Assembly (NCBI GenBank): GCA_013695335.1
Contig: JACDAR010000261.1
Span: 1 to 18,948 of the forward strand
Length of the DNA: 18,948 nt
Source of the DNA: Rubrobacter sp.
GTDB lineage: Bacteria; Actinomycetota; Rubrobacteria; Rubrobacterales; Rubrobacteraceae
Reading direction: 5' to 3'
Shown here: piece after piece, positions 1-6,423 of the stretch
Numbering within the stretch: position 1 is the stretch's first letter
Layout of the letters: every line of letters begins with the position of its first letter
The notes under the pieces: model-generated
Database searches by the model: none
Told to the model about the DNA's origin: nothing
What the model saw: the letters and a program-made list of their open reading frames with translations, nothing else
Made by a program: the position numbers and the translations under genes

Positions 1-693
1 TACCAGCACGAGCTCGGGCGGGACAGCGTCGGGGTGATCGAAGATTTCGTTTCCCTCCGTCGCGCGGTATGGCAATCCGTGGAGGAGAACGTCAACATCT
101 CAGCCTTCGACGGGGCCGAGGTAGCCCGGTTCTTCGTGAAGTTGATGCAGGCGACGGACTGGGTGGCCGAGGCGGCCCTCGAAGCCTTCGACGCCATAGT
201 TCGCACAGATATGGAAGAAGCGCTTGGCCAGGCTGCCGCCACCGATCTTCTGACAGGGTTGCCGGATCGGGACCTCTTCAACCGCCTGCTACTGCCACGG
301 GCCATCACCTCGTACCACAGGTTCTCCATAGTCGTCTTCGATGTTGCGAGCTTCTCGCAGGCCGTGGCGGCGGGAGAGGTGGACCAGGCAAGGGATGCCA
401 TACGCTTCCTCGCTGATGCCGTGCGGGCCTCTGTGTCCGAGGGCGTATCCATTGCCAGGTTCGGTGACGATGAGATCTGTGCCATCCTGCCTGATGAGGG
501 AAGCGAGGCTGCATACGGGGTCGCTGAGCGCGTACTCGAAACCATCCAGGCGCACGGGACTTTCGAAGTTGACGCTGGCGTCGCGGAATATCCGGCCCAC
601 GGCCGCAACGCGGCGGAACTTGTGACCGAGACCCTGAAGGCGCTCAAGATGGCGAAACGCGTTGGCGGCAGCGGCATAGTAGTCGCCCGCTAG
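1..693 (+). CDS. Degenerate GGDEF-domain protein, 5' end outside window
   Basis: The frame is open from base 1, so the gene begins before the window; a GTG at 34 is in frame but need not be the start. The visible 230 residues have two parts. Residues 1 to about 75 are helical and contain LRRAVW and a long amphipathic stretch, resembling the RsbRD-type N-terminal sensor domain (family resemblance, moderate). Residues about 85-230 are a GGDEF fold, recognised from DLLTGLPDRDLF at its start and RFGDDEICAILP at the active-site loop. The signature is GDDEI instead of GGDEF and I see no upstream RxxD inhibitory site, so diguanylate cyclase activity is doubtful; a c-di-GMP/GTP-binding or purely regulatory role is possible. 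A strong ribosome binding site and the next gene follow 19 bases after the TAG, suggesting co-transcription. Confidence 0.8.
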   Translation, partial: YQHELGRDSVGVIEDFVSLRRAVWQSVEENVNISAFDGAEVARFFVKLMQATDWVAEAALEAFDAIVRTDMEEALGQAAATDLLTGLPDRDLFNRLLLPRAITSYHRFSIVVFDVASFSQAVAAGEVDQARDAIRFLADAVRASVSEGVSIARFGDDEICAILPDEGSEAAYGVAERVLETIQAHGTFEVDAGVAEYPAHGRNAAELVTETLKALKMAKRVGGSGIVVAR

Positions 694-712
694 CCAGCAG
701 GGAGGGAGAGCC

Positions 713-1054
713 ATGATCGCCATCGTAAACAGGCTGCCCGTCAAAGAAGGGGCGGCGGACGAAGTTGTCAGGCGGTTCGCCGGAAGCCGAGGCTACGTTC
801 AGGATTTTCCCGGTTTCGTCTCAATGGAGGTTCTCCGCTCCGAGGAAGGCGATGAGGTGCTGGTCGTTACCCGGTGGCGCGACCGCGAAGCATTCGAATC
901 GTGGGTCGCAAGCGACGAGTTCAGGAAAGCGCATGGCAGGAGCGGCGGTGGGGACTTGCTTTCAGGGCATCCGAAGATGAGTTCTTACGAGGTCGCCGTC
1001 GAGCGCGGTCCAGGCGAAGGGGCGTTGGATCAGGCGGGGTCCACGAGTTCGTAG
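713..1054 (+). CDS. IsdG/HmoB-like heme-degrading monooxygenase (ABM fold)
   Basis: This 113-residue protein has the antibiotic-biosynthesis-monooxygenase ferredoxin-like fold used by IsdG, IsdI and HmoB, which open the heme ring and release iron in the cytoplasm. Seen in the sequence: VNRLPVKEG at the first strand, PGFVSMEVLRS in the middle, and W..REAFESW followed by FRKAH. Asn6, Trp64 and His74 fall at the spacing of the catalytic Asn-Trp-His triad of IsdG (N7, W67, H77), which supports heme degradation rather than a generic ABM protein. The C-terminal 25 residues are low-complexity and beyond the fold. The start has an excellent GGGAGGGAG ribosome binding site. The 3' end overlaps the convergent small gene by 25 bases. 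No iron-uptake genes are adjacent, so the link to heme supply is inferred from the family only. Confidence 0.88.
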   Translation: MIAIVNRLPVKEGAADEVVRRFAGSRGYVQDFPGFVSMEVLRSEEGDEVLVVTRWRDREAFESWVASDEFRKAHGRSGGGDLLSGHPKMSSYEVAVERGPGEGALDQAGSTSS

Positions 1055-1170
1055 GGCGGTGGGGCTAATGCGCCAGGCTCGTATTCGCCCTTGCCCAGAA
1101 CCGCGAAAACGAAGGCGAAGAGGAAGATCATGATCAGAACCATGATCCCCATGGCCACACGTTCGCGCAA
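1030..1170 (-). CDS. Small single-helix membrane protein
   Basis: I do not recognise the family. The product from TTG at 1170 is 46 residues: a short basic start (MRERVAMG), one hydrophobic helix of about 18 residues (IMVLIMIFLFAFVFAVLG), then KGEYEPG and a proline-rich tail ending VDPA. The frame is open farther upstream, but this TTG lies 5 bases after AGAGGAG, and a TAGAAT -10 box lies about 30 bases upstream, so I prefer it. Orientation is likely N-in with the tail outside. It is convergent with the heme monooxygenase and divergent from the Crp/Fnr gene. Small proteins with this shape occur as accessory subunits of membrane complexes, but nothing here says which. Confidence 0.6.
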   Translation of the reverse strand: MRERVAMGIMVLIMIFLFAFVFAVLGKGEYEPGALAPPPYELVDPA

Positions 1171-1205
1171 CTCGTCTCCTCTCCGCGTTTTCAGGTTCCA
1201 CTGAC

Positions 1206-1211
1206 ATTCTA
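1206..1211 (-). promoter_or_regulatory. -10 box of the small membrane protein gene
   Basis: TAGAAT on the minus strand predicts a transcript start near 1199 and a leader of roughly 29 bases before the TTG at 1170. I see no good -35 box at the expected spacing, so the assignment rests on the -10 match and its position. Confidence 0.4.
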
Positions 1212-1243
1212 GCGCAGCCGCGAATGATGCGCTCTGAAAAGAG

Positions 1244-1256
1244 AAGGTCTGACCTT
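1244..1256. promoter_or_regulatory. 13-base palindrome, operator candidate
   Basis: AAGGTC-T-GACCTT is a perfect 6-base inverted repeat around one base. It lies in the divergent gap between the small membrane gene and the Crp/Fnr gene, ending 11 bases before a TACAAT -10 box reading toward the latter. That position would suit a repressor or activator. The regulator is unknown. Confidence 0.4.
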
Positions 1257-1267
1257 TGACGATAAGG

Positions 1268-1289
1268 TACAATGTAGCAACATGTAGCA
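1268..1289 (+). promoter_or_regulatory. Putative Crp/Fnr gene promoter with direct repeat
   Basis: TACAAT at 1268-1273 is a good -10 box for the gene starting at 1349, giving a leader of about 70 bases. It runs directly into two copies of TGTAGCA (1273-1279 and 1283-1289) exactly 10 bases apart, one helical turn. No -35 box at 16-18 bases is convincing; TTGACG at 1256-1261 is far too close. Confidence 0.4.
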
Positions 1290-1348
1290 GATTGGCGGCA
1301 TGAAAGGCGTTTCGGCGATTATCAACCCTGTGGAAATTTGTAGGATCG

Positions 1349-2062
1349 GTGGTGAGGATGTTGGAGGCTGATCCCTTCCTCCCGGATTACCGGGAGCTTC
1401 AGGAACGCGAATGCCGGGATCTGCTCGATATCCTGAGCAGCATGGGCATCGCCACCGCCACGAGAACCTACCGTCCCGGTGACGCCGTATACCGCGAGGG
1501 TGAGTACGGTGACGCGCTCTACGTGCTCGTCTCGGGCGTACTGAAGCTGTTCAGGCCATATTCTGGGAGCAAGGAGGCCACCCTCCGGCTGCTGAGGCCA
1601 TGGGACATCTTCGGCCATCTTGCCTTCGAGGGCGAGACCAAGCAGCGCGCCTACGCCGAGGCAGTCACCGAGTGCCAGGTCACGAAGGTGCCAAAAGTGT
1701 TCGTGGAGCGGGCCGTGCGCCAGGAACCAAGGGTGGCGTTCAAGATCATGACGCTCCTCGAACTGCGGCTTGTGCAGTACGAAGAGTTGGTGAAGTGCCT
1801 GTTGCCCCGTGAGACAGAGGTGCGTCTCGCCAACCTCCTGCCCATCCTAGCCCGCAAGTTTGGCGAGCGCGAGAACGGTGACCATTCCGTGACCATCGAC
1901 CTCCGCCTGACGCATCAGGATCTCGCTGCGATGGTCGCATCCACCCGCGAATCAGTAACCAAGGTTCTCAACGACATGCGCGCCCGCGAGGTAATAGGGA
2001 TCGAAACTGGACGCATAACCCTCAAAGACTCCCGCGCCCTGACGGAGCTTAGCCGTCCGTAG
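1349..2062 (+). CDS. Crp/Fnr-family transcriptional regulator
   Basis: The 237-residue protein has a cyclic-nucleotide-binding-type beta barrel (about residues 25-130), a long dimer helix (about 131-152) and a winged helix-turn-helix near residues 187-225, with LTHQDLAAMVASTRESVTKV as the characteristic Crp/Fnr DNA-binding helices. In the barrel the phosphate-binding cassette reads FGHLAFEGETKQRAYAEA: the glutamate that follows FG in cAMP-binding Crp is His, and the usual Arg-Ser/Thr pair is Arg-Ala. Classical cAMP binding is therefore unlikely. There is no N-terminal cysteine cluster, so it is not an FNR-type Fe-S sensor. Start choice is uncertain among GTG 1349, GTG 1352 and ATG 1358; an AGGA upstream favours the first two. 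The next gene, uppP, appears to have its own promoter. Confidence 0.88.
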   Translation: MVRMLEADPFLPDYRELQERECRDLLDILSSMGIATATRTYRPGDAVYREGEYGDALYVLVSGVLKLFRPYSGSKEATLRLLRPWDIFGHLAFEGETKQRAYAEAVTECQVTKVPKVFVERAVRQEPRVAFKIMTLLELRLVQYEELVKCLLPRETEVRLANLLPILARKFGERENGDHSVTIDLRLTHQDLAAMVASTRESVTKVLNDMRAREVIGIETGRITLKDSRALTELSRP

Positions 2063-2096
2063 CAACGCGCCGTGTGTTGGAAGCCCGCTGACCGGC

Positions 2097-2102
2097 TAAG
2101 AT
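2097..2102 (+). promoter_or_regulatory. -10 box of uppP, leaderless arrangement
   Basis: TAAGAT is followed by exactly seven bases and then the ATG of uppP, so transcription should begin on or next to the start codon. No Shine-Dalgarno sequence precedes the ATG, which agrees. The -35 region is weak. The same TAnnnT-N7-start layout recurs at 9337 and 17867. Confidence 0.5.
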
Positions 2103-2109
2103 ATCCGTC

Positions 2110-2931
2110 ATGCTCGAGTTTTTTGAAGCGATAGTTCTTGGCGTCGTCCAGGGACTCACCGAGTTTCTGCCGGTCTCCAGCTCCGGCCACCTTTTGCTTG
2201 GGCAGTATTTTCTCGGGTTGAATCAGGAGCGCTTCGGGCTATCCTTCGACGTGGCGTTGCATCTGGGGACGCTGGTCGCGGTGATCTTGTATTTCTGGCG
2301 GGATCTCCTGCGGATGGCTGCGGCGTTTTTGCGATCTCTTGCCCGGAGAAGCATCTCCGAGCCCGATGCGCGGCTCGCCTGGCTTCTACTTGCCTCCACG
2401 GTTCCCGCTGCCCTGCTCGGATACTTCCTGGAAGATTTTTTCGCAGGCGTGGTGCGCAGCCCCTGGGTAGTCGTCTTCAACCTTGTACTTGTGGGGGTTC
2501 TGTTCATAGTGGGCGAGGCTGTGGGACGGCGGAGCCGCGATGCGTCGAAGCTGGGGTTTGGGGAGGCCATTGGCATCGGGGTCGCGCAGGCGGCTGCGCT
2601 GGTCCCTGGCGTCTCTCGTTCTGGGGCCACGATCACGCTCGGACTCTTTCTCGGGCTCAAGCGCGAGGAGGCAGCGCGGTTCTCTTTCCTGATGAGCGTG
2701 CCGATCATCGCGGGGGCGGGAACTCTCCAACTCAGAGAGGCGTTGGCGGATGGCATGGGCACATCCGAGTCGATCAACTTCGGGGCTGGATTCCTGACTT
2801 CGGCTGTGGTCGGGTACCTCGCCATCAGGTTCTTCCTGCGCTTTGTTCAGGATCACAGCCTGCGCGCGTTCGCCTACTATCGCTTCGGGCTCGCCGCCGT
2901 GGTGGCGGTTCTGCTCCTCCTCGGCCTTTGA
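2110..2931 (+). CDS. uppP: Undecaprenyl-diphosphatase UppP (BacA)
   Basis: This integral membrane enzyme removes one phosphate from undecaprenyl diphosphate, regenerating the lipid carrier for peptidoglycan and other envelope polymers; extra copies give bacitracin tolerance in other bacteria. The 273-residue length is typical. The two family signatures are plain: QGLTEFLPVSSSGHL at residues 14-28 (catalytic Glu and His, serine cluster) and PGVSRSG at residues 166-172 with the phosphate-binding Arg170. About eight hydrophobic segments are visible, and the C-terminus ends in a hydrophobic helix (VVAVLLLLGL). There is no ribosome binding site before the ATG; see the -10 box at 2097. The stop codon overlaps the -35 box of the next promoter. 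Confidence 0.97.
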   Translation: MLEFFEAIVLGVVQGLTEFLPVSSSGHLLLGQYFLGLNQERFGLSFDVALHLGTLVAVILYFWRDLLRMAAAFLRSLARRSISEPDARLAWLLLASTVPAALLGYFLEDFFAGVVRSPWVVVFNLVLVGVLFIVGEAVGRRSRDASKLGFGEAIGIGVAQAAALVPGVSRSGATITLGLFLGLKREEAARFSFLMSVPIIAGAGTLQLREALADGMGTSESINFGAGFLTSAVVGYLAIRFFLRFVQDHSLRAFAYYRFGLAAVVAVLLLLGL

Positions 2932-2957
2932 CATCGCACCGGAAGTTCTGGTAACTT
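2928..2957 (+). promoter_or_regulatory. Promoter for the pheA leader region
   Basis: TTGACA at 2928-2933 and TAACTT at 2952-2957 are separated by 18 bases, the best housekeeping-type promoter in the window. The -35 box overlaps the TGA stop of uppP. Transcription should start near 2964-2965, leaving about 183 bases before pheA. Confidence 0.6.
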
Positions 2958-2967
2958 GCGCGCAATC

Positions 2968-3027
2968 ATGCGTATGGAGACCGTGGCGGCCCGGCGATTT
3001 ACCCAGGAGGAGCGCGTCGGCGCCTGA
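2968..3027 (+). CDS. Possible 19-residue leader ORF upstream of pheA
   Basis: An ORF begins only about three bases after the predicted transcript start and encodes MRMETVAARRFTQEERVGA, then TGA. It has no Shine-Dalgarno sequence but could be read as a near-leaderless message. It contains one phenylalanine and no run of aromatic codons, so classical phenylalanine attenuation is not supported. Between it and pheA lies a 5-base inverted repeat, TGATC (3097-3101) and GATCA (3109-3113), with no T-run. It may be chance; no homology is claimed. Confidence 0.25.
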   Translation: MRMETVAARRFTQEERVGA

Positions 3028-3147
3028 GTTCCGACTGCGTTTCTCCGCACTAGAACCCCGCAAGTTCACCATCTCCCGGGAGGCCGCAGAGCGCCATGAT
3101 CGTTCATAGATCACCGTCCAGACATTACTTGACCACGGAGCATCGCC

Positions 3148-4254
3148 ATGTTCGCTGAAGAAGACAAGGGCCAGGGCGGGATGGATGGACTCCGGGACGA
3201 CATAGACGCGGTTGACGCTGAGATAGTGCGCCTCCTCGACCGCCGGGCACGGCTGGCCCGCAGCGTGGGGGAACTCAAGCGCGAACACGGGCTGGATACC
3301 TACGTCCCCGCGCGAGAGCGCAAGGTTCTCGACAGGGTGGTGAGCCTTGGCGATGGAGACTTCCCGCAGCGCGGGCTGGAGGCCGTTTTCCGGGAGATCA
3401 TATCCAGCTCCATTTCCCTCGAAGCGAGCCTGAAGATCGCGTACCTGGGGCCGGAGGCCACGTTCACCCACGAGGCCGCCCGCCGCTCTTTCGGAACCAG
3501 CGTTGACCTGGAACCGCAGGCCACAGTCGCTGAGGTCTTCGCCCGCGTGGAACGTGGCGAGGCCCAGCACGGCGTAGTCCCCGTGGAGAACTCGATGGAG
3601 GGAACAGTCACCCACACGCTGGACGAGCTAATGAACAGCCCGCTCAAGATATGCGGGGAGATCTACCTTCCAGTCTCCCAGAATCTGCTCTCCAGGGAGA
3701 CGGATCTGGGAGGTATCACGTCTGTATATTCGCACCCTATGGCCCTGGCACAGTCGGGAACCTGGCTGCGCCGCGAGATTCCGGTGGCGCGCCTCGAAGA
3801 GGTCGAATCCACTGGGGAGGCAGCCAGGCGGGCCGCAGAAGAGCCAGGGGTCGCGGCGGTGGGGAGCGTGCTCGCTGCTGAGGCGCACGGCCTCACGGTT
3901 CTTGCCCGCAACATACAGGATGCCCGCGCCAACGCCACGCGCTTCATAGTGCTCGGACGGACGTGGGCTGGCCGCACAGGCAGGGACAAGACGAGCCTCG
4001 TCTTCGTTTTCAACGACAGGCCGGGCGGCCTGAGAGATTCCCTGTCCGCGTTTTCTGACGAGGGGATCAACCTTACCCGCATCGAGAGCCGACCCAGCCG
4101 CCGTCAGGCTTGGACCTACGTGTTCTTCGTAGATTTCCAGGGTCACCCCGAGGACGAGCGGGTCAAGAGGGCGCTCGAGAAGCTGGCCGAGCGTTGTACC
4201 TACGTGGGCCTCATCGGGGCATACCCCGAGGTTCGAGTGGGAACCGCCGGGTAG
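3148..4254 (+). CDS. pheA: Bifunctional chorismate mutase/prephenate dehydratase
   Basis: The protein makes phenylpyruvate for phenylalanine synthesis: chorismate to prephenate, then decarboxylating dehydration. Three domains are visible in 368 residues. An AroQ-type chorismate mutase helix bundle lies at about 12-92 (DDIDAVDAEIVRLLDRRARL, with the later KREHGLDTYVPARE). The prephenate dehydratase domain is at about 96-272 (YLGPEATFTHEAA, PVENSMEGTV, and the catalytic NATRF at 262-266). A C-terminal ACT regulatory domain is at about 282-360, with RPGGL at 291-295 and the phenylalanine-binding ESRP at 313-316, so feedback inhibition by phenylalanine is expected. The length matches fused P-proteins. 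GGAG lies seven bases before the ATG. A promoter starts 180 bases upstream and a small HARE-HTH gene follows by 11 bases. Confidence 0.96.
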   Translation: MFAEEDKGQGGMDGLRDDIDAVDAEIVRLLDRRARLARSVGELKREHGLDTYVPARERKVLDRVVSLGDGDFPQRGLEAVFREIISSSISLEASLKIAYLGPEATFTHEAARRSFGTSVDLEPQATVAEVFARVERGEAQHGVVPVENSMEGTVTHTLDELMNSPLKICGEIYLPVSQNLLSRETDLGGITSVYSHPMALAQSGTWLRREIPVARLEEVESTGEAARRAAEEPGVAAVGSVLAAEAHGLTVLARNIQDARANATRFIVLGRTWAGRTGRDKTSLVFVFNDRPGGLRDSLSAFSDEGINLTRIESRPSRRQAWTYVFFVDFQGHPEDERVKRALEKLAERCTYVGLIGAYPEVRVGTAG

Positions 4255-4265
4255 CCGGATAGGCA

Positions 4266-4490
4266 GTGGATTTCAAGACCGCCGCGAGGGAGGTGCTGCT
4301 GGAGGTCGGGCATCCCCTCCACTACACCGATATCACGGAGATAGCGCTCGCATCCGGGTACCTTGAGAGCGCCGGGCGGACGCCGCATAACACCATGCGC
4401 GCCAGGCTCTCGGTGGACGTGAGGGACAACCCGGAGAGCCCGTTCGCCCAGACGGCCCCTGGCGTCTACACACTCAGGGAGGGACTCTGA
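4266..4490 (+). CDS. Stand-alone HARE-HTH domain protein
   Basis: This 74-residue protein is essentially one HARE-HTH domain, the winged-helix fold found in HB1, ASXL, RNA polymerase delta subunit relatives and some restriction enzymes. Seen: MDFKTAAREVLLEVGHPLHY, then DITEIALASGYLES, TPHNTMRARLSVDV and a final hairpin PGVYTLREGL, which match the family's helices and wing. It is normally a module in larger proteins, and its role alone is unknown; a nucleic-acid or polymerase contact is an inference. The GTG start has a poor ribosome binding site, and the gene sits 11 bases after pheA, so translation may depend on that message. A function in phenylalanine synthesis is not implied. Confidence 0.72.
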   Translation: MDFKTAAREVLLEVGHPLHYTDITEIALASGYLESAGRTPHNTMRARLSVDVRDNPESPFAQTAPGVYTLREGL

Positions 4491-4507
4491 TTCCCTGGAA
4501 TATGCTG

Positions 4508-4513
4508 TATATT
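4508..4513 (+). promoter_or_regulatory. Possible -10 box before the gene at 4557
   Basis: TATATT lies in an unusually AT-rich patch directly after the HARE-HTH stop and would give a leader of about 36 bases. There is no matching -35 box, so this is tentative. Confidence 0.3.
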
Positions 4514-4556
4514 GAATGTCCGAAGGCACCCTTTGCATGAATGATCAGGAGGCGTG

Positions 4557-5534
4557 ATGGTCGAACTGGCGGATAGAACCGTGGTGGATGCGGCCTGGAA
4601 GGTAAAGAACCTGGAAGACTACGATCGGCGGCTGGAGCGGGCGGCGCGGCGGGTGGACGATCTCGCCAGGGCGCACGAGACTGCGGCGCTGGTGATCTAC
4701 GAGGCTGTCCTGATGAAGAGCAGCCGCTCCGCCGACGAGGTGCGCGAGACCGTGCGGCGCTTCGGGGAGAGGTGGCAGGATGAGGAGGAGCCGCTCACCA
4801 TCCCGCGCGTCAGCGGCATCATGAACGTGGAGACCAACGACTGGTTCTTCGGGGACGACGATCTGCGGGTGATGACGGGGCAGCTACTCGGGCAGTTTCA
4901 GCACAGGGTCGCCCAGTACAACTATCTCGACGAGAAGGAAGTACTCAAGCGCTGGGCCAACTCCCACGACACAAGGCTTTTCATAAGGCGCCGCATCTAC
5001 GAAACCGAGCCCGTGGTCGGTGTGATCTCCGGTTTCGACTTTCTCCACGTGCAGTACCTTCGCGTCGCCGCGGAGGGGAACACGCTGGTTCCCTCGCGCA
5101 ACGTGGCGCAGGCGCTCGCGGCCCTTGGTTTCGGGGATGGAACTGATGAATACGAGGCGCTGGCGAACGCGGAAAACCTCGCGCTCCACCTCGATCTCCC
5201 CGCGCCCATAGTCGGCGAGATGCTCGAAGACATAGCCCACGACGGGCTGACGGATTTCCCACAACCTCCCGAGCCCGCCTCCGAAGACGAGGTGGCGGAA
5301 GAAGGAGAAGAAGCATCAGGTGGGACGCCGAAGCCCTCTCCCGAGGACCGGGAGGCGCGGCGGGCTGTGCGGAACGACCCGAAGAAAGGTGACGAGCCAA
5401 CGCGGGTTCAGGACGCGCAGGCTACCGACGCTCCGGGGGTGCGTGAAGAGACCGGGGACAAAAGCGCGCCCGCTTCCCCGGAGTCCGGTCGGGAAGGAGC
5501 CCCTGGCAAGTCGCGGGGCGAAGACGAGGGCTAA
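4557..5534 (+). CDS. Unrecognised protein with long acidic disordered tail
   Basis: I do not recognise this 325-residue protein. Residues about 1-75 are charged and helical (KNLEDYDRRLERAARRVDDL), probably coiled coil. Residues about 75-235 look globular, with ITDW-like aromatic patches (NVETNDWFFGDDDL), QFQHRVAQYNYLDEKEVL, a basic segment LFIRRRIYETEPVVG and SGFDFLHVQYLRVAAEG. From about residue 236 to the end it is proline-, glutamate- and lysine-rich and almost certainly disordered. No membrane helix, signal peptide or catalytic motif stands out, so it is probably cytoplasmic. ATG 4557 is chosen because AGGAGG sits four bases upstream; the GTG one codon earlier is too close to it. It follows the HARE-HTH gene by 66 bases and precedes the cold-shock fusion gene. 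Confidence 0.75.
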   Translation: MVELADRTVVDAAWKVKNLEDYDRRLERAARRVDDLARAHETAALVIYEAVLMKSSRSADEVRETVRRFGERWQDEEEPLTIPRVSGIMNVETNDWFFGDDDLRVMTGQLLGQFQHRVAQYNYLDEKEVLKRWANSHDTRLFIRRRIYETEPVVGVISGFDFLHVQYLRVAAEGNTLVPSRNVAQALAALGFGDGTDEYEALANAENLALHLDLPAPIVGEMLEDIAHDGLTDFPQPPEPASEDEVAEEGEEASGGTPKPSPEDREARRAVRNDPKKGDEPTRVQDAQATDAPGVREETGDKSAPASPESGREGAPGKSRGEDEG

Positions 5535-5556
5535 ATATGCTTCTGGTTCGGCGTGC

Positions 5557-5585
5557 CTGACCCGGCTGGCTCGAGGTGATAAGAT
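5557..5585 (+). promoter_or_regulatory. Promoter of the HTH/cold-shock gene
   Basis: CTGACC at 5557-5562 and TAAGAT at 5580-5585 are 17 bases apart. The predicted start near 5592 leaves a leader of about 98 bases, long for this window. Long structured leaders are known for cold-shock genes elsewhere; whether this one is temperature-responsive cannot be read from the sequence. Confidence 0.55.
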
Positions 5586-5689
5586 ATCCCGGAGTTTAAG
5601 CAGTAATTTGCCACATCAGGCGTGACGATATTGCACGAATCAGAGGGGCTGCAAACTTCCCAGAGAGATCAGCGAGGAGCATCGCGGGC

Positions 5690-6391
5690 ATGGCAGAATC
5701 GAAAAAGCGCATCGCGCTCAAACCACACATGAAGCAGATCCGGGAGTGGGTCGACCAGGGCAAGGCTGACGATTGGATCGCCGACGCCCTCGGCACCAGT
5801 GCCTCAAGCGTGCAATCATTCCGTTCCCGCAACGACATATACCGTCGTGAGCGGGGTCGCAGCGAACCCGAGAGCGTCTTCGAGGGCGTCCTCGACCACG
5901 GGGAGCAAGACGGCTGGGGTATGTGGTTCGATCCGGCGGTGGCTGACGACCCGATCTGGCGCCAGTACTGGTCGGGCGTCGAGGCCGTGGTCGTGAAGAT
6001 CGCTGAGGATTCCATAGTCCTCGAAGCGATCTCCGAGGATGGCTCCACCGACGGAGCTGGCCTCACGCTCACCCTGCCGCAGGTCATGGCGCCAGCCAGC
6101 CCCGATAGCCCGGCAGAGAGTCCCATTAACGGACCAACCGAGGCAGCAGCATCAGCGGACGGCGCGGGCGCAGATGCGGAAGCATTGCCAAGGGAGCAGG
6201 GCCGCGTGAAGTGGTTCGATTCTGATAAGGGGTACGGTTTTCTGGTGCGTCCCACGGGCGATGATCTCTTCGTCCACAACTCCGAGGTGCAGGGTGATCC
6301 CTCGGCGCTCGAACAGGGCGGTGAGGTCGAATACGAGGTCGGTCGCAACGACCGCGGCCCCAACGCCCGCAAGGTTCGCCTGCTGGGCTAG
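5690..6391 (+). CDS. HTH and cold-shock domain fusion protein
   Basis: This 233-residue protein joins three parts. Residues about 12-53 form a homeodomain-like helix-turn-helix (MKQIREWVDQGKADDWIADA followed by GTSASSVQSFRSRNDIYRR). Residues about 60-130 form an unassigned central region with a W/G-rich start (GEQDGWGMWF). A flexible Ala/Pro/Ser linker follows. Residues about 170-232 are a canonical CspA-like cold-shock domain: GRVKWFDSDKGYGFL with RNP1 as KGYGFL (180-185) and RNP2 as LFVHNS (193-198). Binding to single-stranded nucleic acid is therefore well supported; the HTH would add sequence or complex specificity. The start at ATG 5690 has GAGGAG about 11 bases upstream. It has its own promoter and is likely monocistronic, ending before a convergent gene. 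Confidence 0.88.
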   Translation: MAESKKRIALKPHMKQIREWVDQGKADDWIADALGTSASSVQSFRSRNDIYRRERGRSEPESVFEGVLDHGEQDGWGMWFDPAVADDPIWRQYWSGVEAVVVKIAEDSIVLEAISEDGSTDGAGLTLTLPQVMAPASPDSPAESPINGPTEAAASADGAGADAEALPREQGRVKWFDSDKGYGFLVRPTGDDLFVHNSEVQGDPSALEQGGEVEYEVGRNDRGPNARKVRLLG

Positions 6392-6423
6392 CAGCAAGCC
6401 CGAGGCTGGGGAGAGGGTCCAGC

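Noticed and set aside
1256..1273. TTGACG and TACAAT as a paired promoter
   Set aside because: Only six bases separate them; they cannot be contacted by the same sigma factor.
3028..3147. T-box or aromatic attenuator before pheA
   Set aside because: No T-box core sequence, no terminator hairpin with T-run and no aromatic-rich leader peptide are visible.
2386..3615. 409-codon minus-strand frame over uppP and pheA
   Set aside because: It is antisense to two well-supported enzymes and has no coherent fold or motif.
6385..6401. Terminator after the cold-shock fusion gene (GGGCT and AGCCC)
   Set aside because: The stem is only five bases and lacks a T-run.
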